Source of the DNA: Exiguobacterium mexicanum
GTDB taxonomy: Bacteria; Bacillota; Bacilli; Exiguobacteriales; Exiguobacteriaceae
Assembly: GCF_005960665.1 (NCBI RefSeq)
Contig: NZ_CP040676.1
Span: 1,002,501-1,066,500 of the forward strand
DNA length: 64,000 nucleotides
Reading direction: 5' to 3'
Shown: one piece after another, positions 25,599-33,277 of the stretch
Layout: every line of letters starts with the position of its first letter
How positions within the stretch are numbered: the first letter of the stretch is position 1
Translations under genes and position numbers: made by a program
The notes under the pieces: generated by a model
What the model was told of the DNA's origin: nothing
The model's database searches: none
Seen by the model: only the letters and a program-made list of their open reading frames with translations

Positions 25599-26720
25599 TT
25601 AGTTAGATTGGTTGGCGAGCTCTTGCTCTTCGAGTTCACGTGCGGCCAATTTTTCAGCGACGATGGCGTCGATTTCTTTTTTCAATTCTTCGACCATCGT
25701 GGCTTCGGGTACTTTCCGGATGATTTTCCCGTGACGGAAGAGAAGGCCTTCGTTGCGGGCGCCGGCGATCCCGATATCAGCTTCACGGGCTTCCCCTGGT
25801 CCGTTTACTGCACAGCCGAGAACGGCAACTTTAATGTTGACGTTGATGTTTTGGATATACTCCTCGACTTCTTTGGCGATCGAAATCAAGTCGATCTCAA
25901 TGCGTCCACATGTTGGGCATGAGATGAGTGTCGCTGCGTTAGCCGCGAGACCGAACGATTTGAGCACTTCTTTGGCGACTTTGATTTCTTCGACCGGGTC
26001 GTCAGATAGTGAGACACGGACCGTCGAACCGATACCGAGCGAAAGAATTGCCCCGAGGCCGGCAGCAGACTTGAGTGATCCTGAGAAGAGCGGGCCTGAT
26101 TCCGTGATTCCGACGTGGAGCGGGTAATCGAACGTCTTGGCTGCGAGCGTATATGCTTCGAGGGCGAGGTTTACGTCAGATGCCTTGAGCGAGATGATCG
26201 TGTTATAGAAACCGAGATCTTCCAAAATCTTGACGTGGTGCATGGCACTCTCGACCATTCCTTGAGCCGTCGGATAACCGTACTTTTCAAGGAACTGCTT
26301 TTCGAGTGAGCCGGCGTTGACACCGATTCGAATCGGGATACCTTTTGCTTTAGCAGCGTTGACGACCGCTTCGACTTTCTCGCGGCGACCGATGTTACCC
26401 GGGTTGATGCGGATTTTATCGACACCGCTCTCGATGGCTTTGAGCGCCAATTTGTAGTCAAAGTGAATATCGACGACGAGCGGGATGTTGATGCGGCTCT
26501 TGATTTCAGCGAGGGCGTCAGCCGCACGCTCGTCAGGACAAGCGACGCGTACGACTTGGCAACCCGCTTCTTCGAGACGTAAAATCTCAGCGACGGTTGC
26601 TTCGACGTCATGAGTTTTTGTTGTCGTCATCGACTGGATGACGACTTCATTGGATCCACCGATGATGAGGTTGCCGACACGGATAGGACGGGTTAATGAA
26701 CGATGCAAAATTTCTGACAT
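25599..26720 (-). CDS. ispG: 4-hydroxy-3-methylbut-2-en-1-yl diphosphate synthase
   Basis: Penultimate MEP-pathway enzyme, converting MEcPP to HMBPP with a 4Fe-4S cluster. The TIM-barrel part begins [20 protein letters not shown] (residues 9-28). The cluster ligands lie in [11 protein letters not shown] (about residue 268) and [20 protein letters not shown] (about residue 310). The start is the ATG read from 26720, 9 bases after AAGGAG, giving 373 residues; longer in-frame ATGs lack a ribosome binding site. An IS1182 element begins 6 bases after the stop, so the original terminator has been displaced or lost. The C terminus looks unaffected. Confidence 0.95.
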   Translation of the reverse strand: MSEILHRSLTRPIRVGNLIIGGSNEVVIQSMTTTKTHDVEATVAEILRLEEAGCQVVRVACPDERAADALAEIKSRINIPLVVDIHFDYKLALKAIESGVDKIRINPGNIGRREKVEAVVNAAKAKGIPIRIGVNAGSLEKQFLEKYGYPTAQGMVESAMHHVKILEDLGFYNTIISLKASDVNLALEAYTLAAKTFDYPLHVGITESGPLFSGSLKSAAGLGAILSLGIGSTVRVSLSDDPVEEIKVAKEVLKSFGLAANAATLISCPTCGRIEIDLISIAKEVEEYIQNINVNIKVAVLGCAVNGPGEAREADIGIAGARNEGLLFRHGKIIRKVPEATMVEELKKEIDAIVAEKLAARELEEQELANQSN

Positions 26721-26937
26721 ATACGTAATCTCCTTCTTTTGGAAAGGTTCCAATCGATTTAAGATGAGTGGTTTCCTTATTATCATAACGAAATGTTTGT
26801 GAAAAAGCACCCGGCAAGCGCTTGATCGGTGTGCTCTTACAAAACGCTAACGTTATCTTAACAGATGCTTCATAATTTTCCACCGTCTCAGGACCGATAT
26901 ATTCAAAGAAATGACGTCTGAAAAGGTGGAATGTATC

Positions 26938-28238
26938 ATGTTGGAACGATTGAAACAAATATGGGGTAGGAAGCGACAGGCGGAGAAGACGATGAGCCAT
27001 CGCTTGCTATGGACGTTGATGCCGGTCATGCTCGTCCTGTTTTTAACCGTGTTCGGCTGGTTCGCTTTGAAGGCGGAACAGTTGTTGACGAGCGAGGTTG
27101 AGAAACGGCTACATCGTGAAGCGACCGTCGTCCGCGAAACGGTCAAGGCGACGTATGGGGCGTACGTTGCGAATGAGAAAGTGCTGAACCGGGCGTTGAA
27201 GTCGATGTATATGCAACAAGCTTCCATTTTATCGGCGGATGGTTTAGAAGCGAGTCAATATTTATTGCGCGACACACAAGTCGAGCAATTGAGCGGTCGA
27301 CAAGTGGAGGATCGGTTTATGAACCGTATGGATGACATCATGGCGAACAAAAAGACGTGTTTATCGTTACGGCACCGATTCCCGAGTTGAAAGCCCATTA
27401 TGCGATTGTCGTCATGAAACAGTCGGTGCTCGGCACGATGTGGAATTTAAGAGAACTTGTTTTCGTCGCAATTACGGTCATGCTCGTTATGATGATTGGC
27501 TTATTCTCGTTCATGATTCGGCGTGAAATCAAGCCGTTGACGGCATTTGCGGTCCGGCTTCGCGAATCAGTCGCCACGCGTTCGTTCTCAGAGGTTGAAC
27601 TTCACGCAAAATCGTTTGAAATGCGAAGTTTGGAACGAGAGTACAACACGTTTATCGGACTATGGAAACGTTCGTTGTTGACGATGCTCGAGACGTCGAC
27701 CGCTTTTGAATCGAGTCTACCGGTCTTTATGCGACAACTTGAAGCGAATCAACAACAAGTGACGGGGTTCAAGCAAGTTGCTGCGACCGTCGCGTCGACG
27801 AGTCAATCTTATCAGTCGTTCACGAACGAATCGACGCTGTCGGCCGTGGCTGCCATCGAAGCCATTCGCTTGGAGCGGGCCGAGATTTTCAATGAGATGA
27901 AACGCTTTGAAGAAGATATCTTTTATTTAGGCGAGACGTTGCGCCGGGTTGAAGGCGGGATTGAAACAATCGACCAGGAAATGAGAAGACAAATGACGCA
28001 ATTCCAATCCATCACCGAGCAAACGACCGCCACGGGACATCAATTACTACATATGGCGGAAGCGAATGAACAATTAAAAGAAGTCGGAGTGGCGCTCGAA
28101 CGCAAATTAGACGAATTATATGAAGGCGTTGAGGGTTGGTCGGACGTACAACAGACGTTACAAGGCGCAGGGGTCGACTTAGGCAAACAAAGTCAACGGC
28201 TTCAAACCGTATTATCTGATTTGGCACCGACGTTATAA
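26938..28238 (+). pseudogene. Two-helix membrane sensor-like protein interrupted by a -1 frameshift
   Basis: Two overlapping frames together make one protein of about 433 residues. The first (from ATG 26938, AAAGGTGG upstream) has a transmembrane helix near residues 24-42 and an extracytoplasmic segment of about 115 residues; it stops at 27390. The second frame continues from about 27354 with the end of that segment, a second transmembrane helix (VFVAITVMLVMMIGLFSFMI), a HAMP-like IKPLTAF linker and a long coiled coil. The switch is at AAC AAA AAG (27346-27354), a run of five A (27349-27353); one more A would restore a continuous frame reading NKKDVFIV. There is no methyl-accepting, kinase or cyclase domain, so the output is unknown. 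It is probably a broken gene, but a sequencing error or programmed slippage is possible. Confidence 0.75.
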
Positions 28239-28243
28239 CGATA

Positions 28244-28284
28244 GAAAGCCGGTTCAACGCAAACGTGCGTTGTCCGGCTTGTTT
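28244..28284. terminator. Bidirectional terminator between the sensor-like gene and the DUF1189-like gene
   Basis: AAGCCGG..CAACGC / GCGTTG.CCGGCTT around AAACGT (28246-28280). The minus-strand gene ends inside it at 28254. Confidence 0.72.
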
Positions 28285-28730
28285 GATGACTTCGATTTGA
28301 CGGGGATATGACGCAACGGAACAATCAAATAGACGAGGGATAAGAGAACTCCGAGCCAAGTCAATGGAGGAGCGACATGGTACAAGATAACCAGGAGGAG
28401 GACTGGAAGCATCGTCATCGCGACTGCGTACGGCCAAGCTTGGCGATACGGCCACGTCTTCTTCGTGCGCCATCTCGTGGCGAGTTGGACGAGAAGGGCA
28501 CTGAGCGCGACGAACCCCATATAGAAGAAGAAGATGGCGAAGCCATGTAAAAATATCCACATTGGCCAAAAGAAGTCAGGCTGTAATACGATGTAATCGA
28601 GCATCGTGACCACAACCGTCAAGACGAGACTCGCCAACATATAGGCGTGGAGTGGGGCGAGGCGCAACCGTAACGCCTGCTTGGACGGGAAGAGGCTGTG
28701 GCGGAGAAACTGTGACGTCGTTTTGAGCAT
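28254..28730 (-). CDS. Uncharacterised membrane protein, about four helices
   Basis: A 158-residue integral membrane protein with a short basic cytoplasmic N terminus (FLRHSLFPSKQALRLRL) followed by about four hydrophobic helices and a basic C terminus. The opening resembles DUF1189-type proteins, but I am not certain. The start is the ATG read from 28730 with TTGGAG upstream; the in-frame ATG at 28760 has no ribosome binding site. It converges on the frameshifted sensor gene and is divergent from the phosphate symporter, with no functional link visible. Confidence 0.6.
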   Translation of the reverse strand: MLKTTSQFLRHSLFPSKQALRLRLAPLHAYMLASLVLTVVVTMLDYIVLQPDFFWPMWIFLHGFAIFFFYMGFVALSALLVQLATRWRTKKTWPYRQAWPYAVAMTMLPVLLLVILYHVAPPLTWLGVLLSLVYLIVPLRHIPVKSKSSNKPDNARLR

Positions 28731-28782
28731 AAAATCAAACTCCAATCTGTTATAGTACAATTCGCATAAAACACATATAATT

Positions 28783-28849
28783 CATACAGTGGTTTAATAA
28801 AACCTTAACATTAAACCTGTTTACATCGAATGGGTGATGCGGGCATAAT
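28783..28849 (+). promoter_or_regulatory. Promoter with weak PhoP-box-like repeats upstream of nptA
   Basis: CATACA (28783), TTAATA (28794) and TTAACA (28805) are spaced 11 bases apart, as in PhoP boxes, but only the last two fit well. TTTACA (28820-28825) with CATAAT (28844-28849) at an 18-base spacing is a plausible promoter. Confidence 0.4.
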
Positions 28850-28911
28850 GAGTAGGGCAATAAAAACCAAGCAAACACAACTAATACACAATCAAAAGGA
28901 GTACAAAAATC

Positions 28912-30558
28912 GTGGAATACAATTTGCAAGAAATGTTATTCATGTTTTTTGGAGGATTAGGAATCTTCCTCTTCGGTATCAAATCGATGGGAGACGGCCT
29001 CCAAAAGTCAGCAGGTAACCGCCTGCGCGACATCCTTGATAAGTATACATCGAATCCGTTCCTCGGAGTACTAGCCGGGATCATTGTAACGGTCTTAATT
29101 CAATCATCATCAGGTACGACGGTCATCACGGTCGGCCTTGTCAGTGCCGGCTTTATGACACTCCGTCAAGCAATCGGGGTCATCATGGGGGCGAACATCG
29201 GAACGACGGTGACGGCGTTCATCATCGGTTTCGACGTCGGTGCCTACGCGTTACCGATTATCGCTATCGGTGCGATTCTCCTGTTCTTCTTTAAAAAAGA
29301 GAAATTGCAACATTTGGGTCAAATCTTCTTCGGGTTCGGGATGCTGTTCTACGGTCTTGAACTCATGGGAAGCGGAATGAAGCCGCTCCGCTCGAGCGAA
29401 TACTTCATCGACTTGACGCAATCGATGAGTGATAACCCGTTCCTCGGTGTCGTCGTCGGTACGGTGTTCACAGTCATCGTCCAATCGTCATCAGCAACGA
29501 TCGGGATTTTGCAAGAGTTGTATGCCGGTGGGTCAATCGACTTGGACGCGGCACTTCCGGTCTTGTTCGGAGACAACATCGGGACAACGATTACAGCGGT
29601 ACTCGCTTCAATTGGTGCTTCGGTCGCGGCCCGTCGTGCGGCAGCAGCCCACGTCATCTTTAACATTGTCGGGACAACGATCTTCATGATTTTGTTGATT
29701 CCGTTCACACAATATATCTTCTGGATCACAGATCTCTTAGCAATTGAAGACAAGATGCAAATCGCTTTCGCTCACGGGACGTTCAACGTCGTCAACACGT
29801 TTATCCAGTTCTGGTTCATCGGAACAATCGCATGGATCGTGACGAAATTCGTACCGGGGGAAGATTCAATCGTCGATACGAAAGCACAGCATTTGGATCC
29901 AATTTTCATCCAACAGTCGCCATCGATTGCTGTCGAGCAAGCTAAATATGAAGTCATCCGCATGGGTGATTTCGCTAAACTTGGTCTCGATGAAGCACGC
30001 AAATATATGGCAACTGGTGATAAGAAACATGCTGAGAAGTCGGCGCACATCGAAGACGCGCTCAACTCACTCAACTCAAAAATCACGGATTACCTTGTGA
30101 AGCTTGCCGCTGTCGATTTGACAGAACAAGAATCACAAGAACACAAGACACTCATGCATGCGATCAATGATATTGAACGAATCGGTGATCACGTCGAGAA
30201 CATCATCGAGTTGATCGACTATAAGACGGCAACGCGCGTCAATCTTTCGGCCGACGCTCAAAAAGAGTTGACGGAGATGTACGATTTGACTCGTGCCACG
30301 CTTGAGAAGTCGCTTCAAACGCTTGCGAGCGGCGACATGGTCGAAGCCCGTCAAGTCATCGAGATGGAAGCGAAACTCGACATGCTTGAACGTCAATTCC
30401 GTAAAAATCACGTCGTCCGCTTGAACACAGGCGAGTGCGACGGTCAAGCCGGGATGTTCTTCGTCGATATGCTCTCGAACTTGGAGCGCATCGGTGACCA
30501 CGCGATGAACATCACAGAAATCACGCTTGAAGATGCTGCCAATGAAGTAACGGTCTAA
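28912..30558 (+). CDS. nptA: Na+/phosphate cotransporter with C-terminal PhoU-like domain
   Basis: Imports phosphate with sodium. Two inverted Na_Pi_cotrans repeats are seen, each with a QSSS(G/A)T substrate motif: IQSSSGTTVITVG (about residue 64) and VQSSSATIGILQE (about residue 189). About eight to nine helices fill residues 1-310. Residues 340-540 are a helical PhoU-like regulatory domain (ERIGDHVENI and ERIGDHAMNI). The GTG at 28912 is preceded by AAGGAG. The 548-residue length is normal for the NptA/YjbB family. It lies between the polyphosphate and Pst loci and gives the cell a second, lower-affinity phosphate route. Confidence 0.93.
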   Translation: MEYNLQEMLFMFFGGLGIFLFGIKSMGDGLQKSAGNRLRDILDKYTSNPFLGVLAGIIVTVLIQSSSGTTVITVGLVSAGFMTLRQAIGVIMGANIGTTVTAFIIGFDVGAYALPIIAIGAILLFFFKKEKLQHLGQIFFGFGMLFYGLELMGSGMKPLRSSEYFIDLTQSMSDNPFLGVVVGTVFTVIVQSSSATIGILQELYAGGSIDLDAALPVLFGDNIGTTITAVLASIGASVAARRAAAAHVIFNIVGTTIFMILLIPFTQYIFWITDLLAIEDKMQIAFAHGTFNVVNTFIQFWFIGTIAWIVTKFVPGEDSIVDTKAQHLDPIFIQQSPSIAVEQAKYEVIRMGDFAKLGLDEARKYMATGDKKHAEKSAHIEDALNSLNSKITDYLVKLAAVDLTEQESQEHKTLMHAINDIERIGDHVENIIELIDYKTATRVNLSADAQKELTEMYDLTRATLEKSLQTLASGDMVEARQVIEMEAKLDMLERQFRKNHVVRLNTGECDGQAGMFFVDMLSNLERIGDHAMNITEITLEDAANEVTV

Positions 30559-30569
30559 CACATGATTGG

Positions 30570-30606
30570 TTCCTCTCGCTCATCTGAACGAGAGGGACTT
30601 TTTGGT
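30570..30606 (+). terminator. Terminator after nptA
   Basis: TCCTCTCG / CGAGAGGGA (30571-30597) followed by CTTTTTGG. Confidence 0.8.
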
Positions 30607-30622
30607 TAGATGTGACTTTTGA

Positions 30623-30651
30623 TTGACAGTGGGGACTTCATTCAGTATATT
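30623..30651 (+). promoter_or_regulatory. Promoter of the tRNA pair
   Basis: TTGACA (30623-30628), 17-base spacer, TATATT (30646-30651), 18 bases before the first tRNA. Confidence 0.82.
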
Positions 30652-30669
30652 ATTACTGTATAACAACGT

Positions 30670-30746
30670 GGCGGTGTAGCTCAGCTGGCTAGAGCGTACG
30701 GTTCATACCCGTGAGGTCGTGGGTTCGACTCCCTCCGCCGCTACCA
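30670..30746 (+). tRNA. tRNA-Met (CAT), elongator
   Basis: A 77-base cloverleaf with encoded CCA. The acceptor GGCGGTG pairs with CGCCGCT; the anticodon loop TTCATAC carries CAT; the T arm holds GGTTCGACT. The body is nearly identical to the B. subtilis elongator tRNA-Met as I recall it. The three GC pairs that mark an initiator anticodon stem are absent. Confidence 0.93.
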
Positions 30747-30750
30747 ATTA

Positions 30751-30824
30751 GGACCCTTAGCTCAGCTGGTTAGAGCAGACGGCTCATAACCGTCCGGTCG
30801 TAGGTTCAAGTCCTACAGGGTCCA
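30751..30824 (+). tRNA. tRNA with CAT anticodon, probably tRNA-Ile2 (lysidine-modified)
   Basis: A 74-base cloverleaf (acceptor GGACCCT/AGGGTCC, anticodon loop CTCATAA), without encoded CCA. The D-arm and anticodon-arm sequence (TTAGCTCAG, GACGGCTCATAACCGTC) matches the minor isoleucine tRNA of Bacillus, which becomes AUA-specific after TilS modifies C34 to lysidine. It could be read wrongly as Met from the anticodon alone. It is 4 bases from tRNA-Met and co-transcribed with it. Confidence 0.85.
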
Positions 30825-30830
30825 TTTGTG

Positions 30831-30860
30831 AACAGCTTTCAGATGAAAGCTGTTTTTTTG
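30831..30860 (+). terminator. Terminator after the tRNA pair
   Basis: AACAGCTTTC / GAAAGCTGTT with an AGAT loop (30831-30854), followed by a T-run. Confidence 0.9.
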
Positions 30861-30949
30861 TTTTCATTTTTAGTTTTCAAATCCGAAGTCCTGGGTAAAT
30901 ATCCGTTAGCATTTTGTTTTTTGAAAAATATGAAATGAGGCGAAGCGAG

Positions 30950-32419
30950 ATGGAACGAAATCATACGATGATGCAATTTTTTGAATGGCACGTCCCGGCT
31001 GACCAGAAGCATTGGAAGCGATTGAAAGAACGGGCTTCCGAGTTGAATGAAGCTGGAATCACCGCATTATGGTTGCCGCCGGTCACGAAAGGCCAGAGCG
31101 ACGAGGATACGGGATATGGCGTGTACGATTTGTATGATTTAGGAGAGTTTGACCAAAAAGGAACCGTCGCGACTAAATACGGGACGAAACAAGAACTGCT
31201 CGAGGCGACAAAACACGCGCAAGAGCTCGGCATGCAGATTTATATGGATGTCGTCTTGAACCATAAAGCCGGTGCCGATGCGACCGAGAAGTTCGATGTG
31301 CTCGAGGTCGACCCGGAGGACCGTACGAACGTACTTTCAGAAGAGCCGTTCGAGATCGAAGGATGGACGAAATTCGATTTTGAAGGCCGCAAAGATAAAT
31401 ACTCTTCATTTAAATGGAACTTCCATCATTTCAACGGGACGGATTATGACGCTGCGAACGACAAGAGCGGCATCTTCTTCATCATGGGTGAGAATAAGAA
31501 GTGGAACGATAACGTCGACGACGAGTTCGGCGTCTATGACTATTTGATGTTCGCCAATATTGACTATCATCACCCAGAAGTGAAGGAAGAGGTACTCAGC
31601 TGGGGCAAATGGTTTATCGAAGAGACGAAGTGTGACGGGTTCAGACTCGACGCGATTAAACACATCAACTATGATTTCATCAAAGAGTTCAGTCAGACGA
31701 TGAAAGCTGAAAAAGGTGAGAACTTCTATTTGGTCGGTGAGTTTTGGAAGTCAGAGCTCGAGGCATGCCGTGAGTTCCTCGACAACATTGACTATCATGT
31801 CGACTTGTTCGACGTGCCGCTCCATTACAACTTGCAACGCGCCTCGACCGAAGGAGAATCGTTCGATATGCGGACCATCTTTGACGATACGCTCGTCCAG
31901 TCCCACCCGCTCCATTCGGTGACGTTCGTCGACAACCACGATTCACAGCCAGAAGAGGCGCTCGAGTCATGGGTCGAAGATTGGTTCAAACAGATTGCTT
32001 ACGGGTTGATCTTGCTTCGCCAAGACGGTTATCCGTGTGTGTTCTACGGTGACTATTACGGGATCAACGGTCCGCATCCGGCCGAAGGGAAAAAACCGGC
32101 GATTGATCCGCTTCTTTATGCCCGTCGTGAAAAGGCATACGGCCAGCAAGATGACTACTTCGATGACGAGCACGTCATCGGCTGGGTCCGTCACGGCAGT
32201 GAAGAGATCGAGCGCTCAGGATGTGCTGTTGTGATTTCGAACAGCGAAGCAGCTGAGAAGCAGATGTTCGTCGGCGAACAACGAGCCGGTGAGAAATGGG
32301 TCGATTTGACGCAGACCGTCGATGAGGTCGTCGAGATTGACAAAGACGGAAAAGGGGTATTTAAAGTGGCGGCAGGGTCGATTTCCGTATGGGCGTTGCC
32401 GGAACAAGACGTCGAGTGA
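30950..32419 (+). CDS. Cytoplasmic alpha-amylase, GH13
   Basis: Endo-acting alpha-1,4-glucan hydrolase of the intracellular AmyA type (GH13 subfamily 5). The four GH13 regions are clear: DVVLNHKAGAD (about residue 98), GFRLDAIKHI with the nucleophile Asp (about residue 230), GEFWK with the acid Glu (about residue 263) and FVDNHDSQP (about residue 325). There is no signal peptide, so it should act on internal glucans or imported maltodextrins. The start is the ATG at 30950, preceded by GAGGCGAAGCGAG; the in-frame ATG at 30914 lacks a site. It is 489 residues long. It stands alone after the tRNA terminator and may serve storage-glucan turnover with the GH57 enzyme at 40.8 kb. Confidence 0.92.
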   Translation: MERNHTMMQFFEWHVPADQKHWKRLKERASELNEAGITALWLPPVTKGQSDEDTGYGVYDLYDLGEFDQKGTVATKYGTKQELLEATKHAQELGMQIYMDVVLNHKAGADATEKFDVLEVDPEDRTNVLSEEPFEIEGWTKFDFEGRKDKYSSFKWNFHHFNGTDYDAANDKSGIFFIMGENKKWNDNVDDEFGVYDYLMFANIDYHHPEVKEEVLSWGKWFIEETKCDGFRLDAIKHINYDFIKEFSQTMKAEKGENFYLVGEFWKSELEACREFLDNIDYHVDLFDVPLHYNLQRASTEGESFDMRTIFDDTLVQSHPLHSVTFVDNHDSQPEEALESWVEDWFKQIAYGLILLRQDGYPCVFYGDYYGINGPHPAEGKKPAIDPLLYARREKAYGQQDDYFDDEHVIGWVRHGSEEIERSGCAVVISNSEAAEKQMFVGEQRAGEKWVDLTQTVDEVVEIDKDGKGVFKVAAGSISVWALPEQDVE

Positions 32420-32503
32420 GGCATTACAATTGAGTCAGCCGTCACAAATCTGTTACATTTAAAGCGAACGTTGTTCAAACCAATTTTAAGGGGGATTTTA
32501 GTT

Positions 32504-33112
32504 ATGGCTAAATTTGAATTACCACAACTTGATTACGCATACGATGCACTTGAACCACACATTGACGCACGCACGATGGAAATCCACCACACGAAACACC
32601 ACAACACTTACGTCACGAACGTGAACAATGCACTCGAAGGAAAAGATGTGGAATACTCTTCGCTCGAAGACTTGCTCCAAAAAATCGATTCGCTTCCTGC
32701 TGACATTCAGACAGCTGTTCGCAACAACGGTGGCGGTCACTGGAACCACTCATTCTTCTGGAAATTGTTGAAGAAAAATGAGAACGGCGCACCGACAGGC
32801 GAACTCGCTTCTGCCATCGTTGAGGCGTTCGGTAGCTTTGATGCCTTCAAAGAGGAGTTCACGAAAGCAGCAACAACTCGCTTCGGCTCTGGTTGGGCTT
32901 GGCTCGTCGTGAAAAATGGTAAACTCGAAGTCACATCGACACCAAACCAAGATTCACCGATCATGGAAGGCGTTCAGCCAATCCTCGGTCTTGACGTTTG
33001 GGAGCATGCGTACTACTTGAACTACCAAAACCGTCGTCCGGATTACATCCAAGCGTTCTTCCATGTCATCGACTGGGATTACGTCGCGAAGCTCTACGCA
33101 GACGCAAAATAA
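32504..33112 (+). CDS. sodA: Superoxide dismutase (Mn/Fe type)
   Basis: Converts superoxide to oxygen and peroxide. Metal ligands are found in [12 protein letters not shown] (first His about residue 27), [10 protein letters not shown] (about residue 81), [17 protein letters not shown] (Asp and His, about residues 164-168). The wording of the last motif favours manganese. The ATG at 32504 has AAGGGGG upstream and gives 202 residues, the typical size; the longer in-frame start at 32471 has none. A single-gene unit closed by a terminator. Confidence 0.96.
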   Translation: MAKFELPQLDYAYDALEPHIDARTMEIHHTKHHNTYVTNVNNALEGKDVEYSSLEDLLQKIDSLPADIQTAVRNNGGGHWNHSFFWKLLKKNENGAPTGELASAIVEAFGSFDAFKEEFTKAATTRFGSGWAWLVVKNGKLEVTSTPNQDSPIMEGVQPILGLDVWEHAYYLNYQNRRPDYIQAFFHVIDWDYVAKLYADAK

Positions 33113-33118
33113 TGACAC

Positions 33119-33152
33119 TGTCCCGGGATTCTATTGAATCTCGGGATTTTTT
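33119..33152 (+). terminator. Terminator after sodA
   Basis: TCCCGGGATTC / GAATCTCGGGA with a TATT loop, followed by six T. Confidence 0.88.
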
Positions 33153-33221
33153 CTACATTTCATTATTTTGTAAACAAATTATGATATAGTGAAAATCGAG
33201 TCTAAAAATAGAAATATCATC

Positions 33222-33233
33222 GACATATATGTC
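33222..33233. repeat. 12-bp palindrome in the pbp leader
   Basis: GACATATATGTC, perfect, 44 bases before the PBP start. It could be an operator half-site pair or chance in AT-rich DNA. Confidence 0.35.
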
Positions 33234-33277
33234 ACCTATACTTATAGAAAGAACGAGCCAGGAAGGAGACAACTGAA

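Noticed and set aside
27346-27354. Programmed -1 frameshift as the sole explanation for the split sensor gene
   Set aside because: The site is C AAA AAG instead of A AAA AAG, and I see no downstream stimulatory hairpin; a homopolymer deletion or sequencing error is at least as likely.
33222-33233. BlaI/MecI operator before the PBP gene
   Set aside because: GACATATATGTC has four bases between the ACA and TGT halves where BlaI boxes (TACA-N2-TGTA) have two, so the spacing does not fit.
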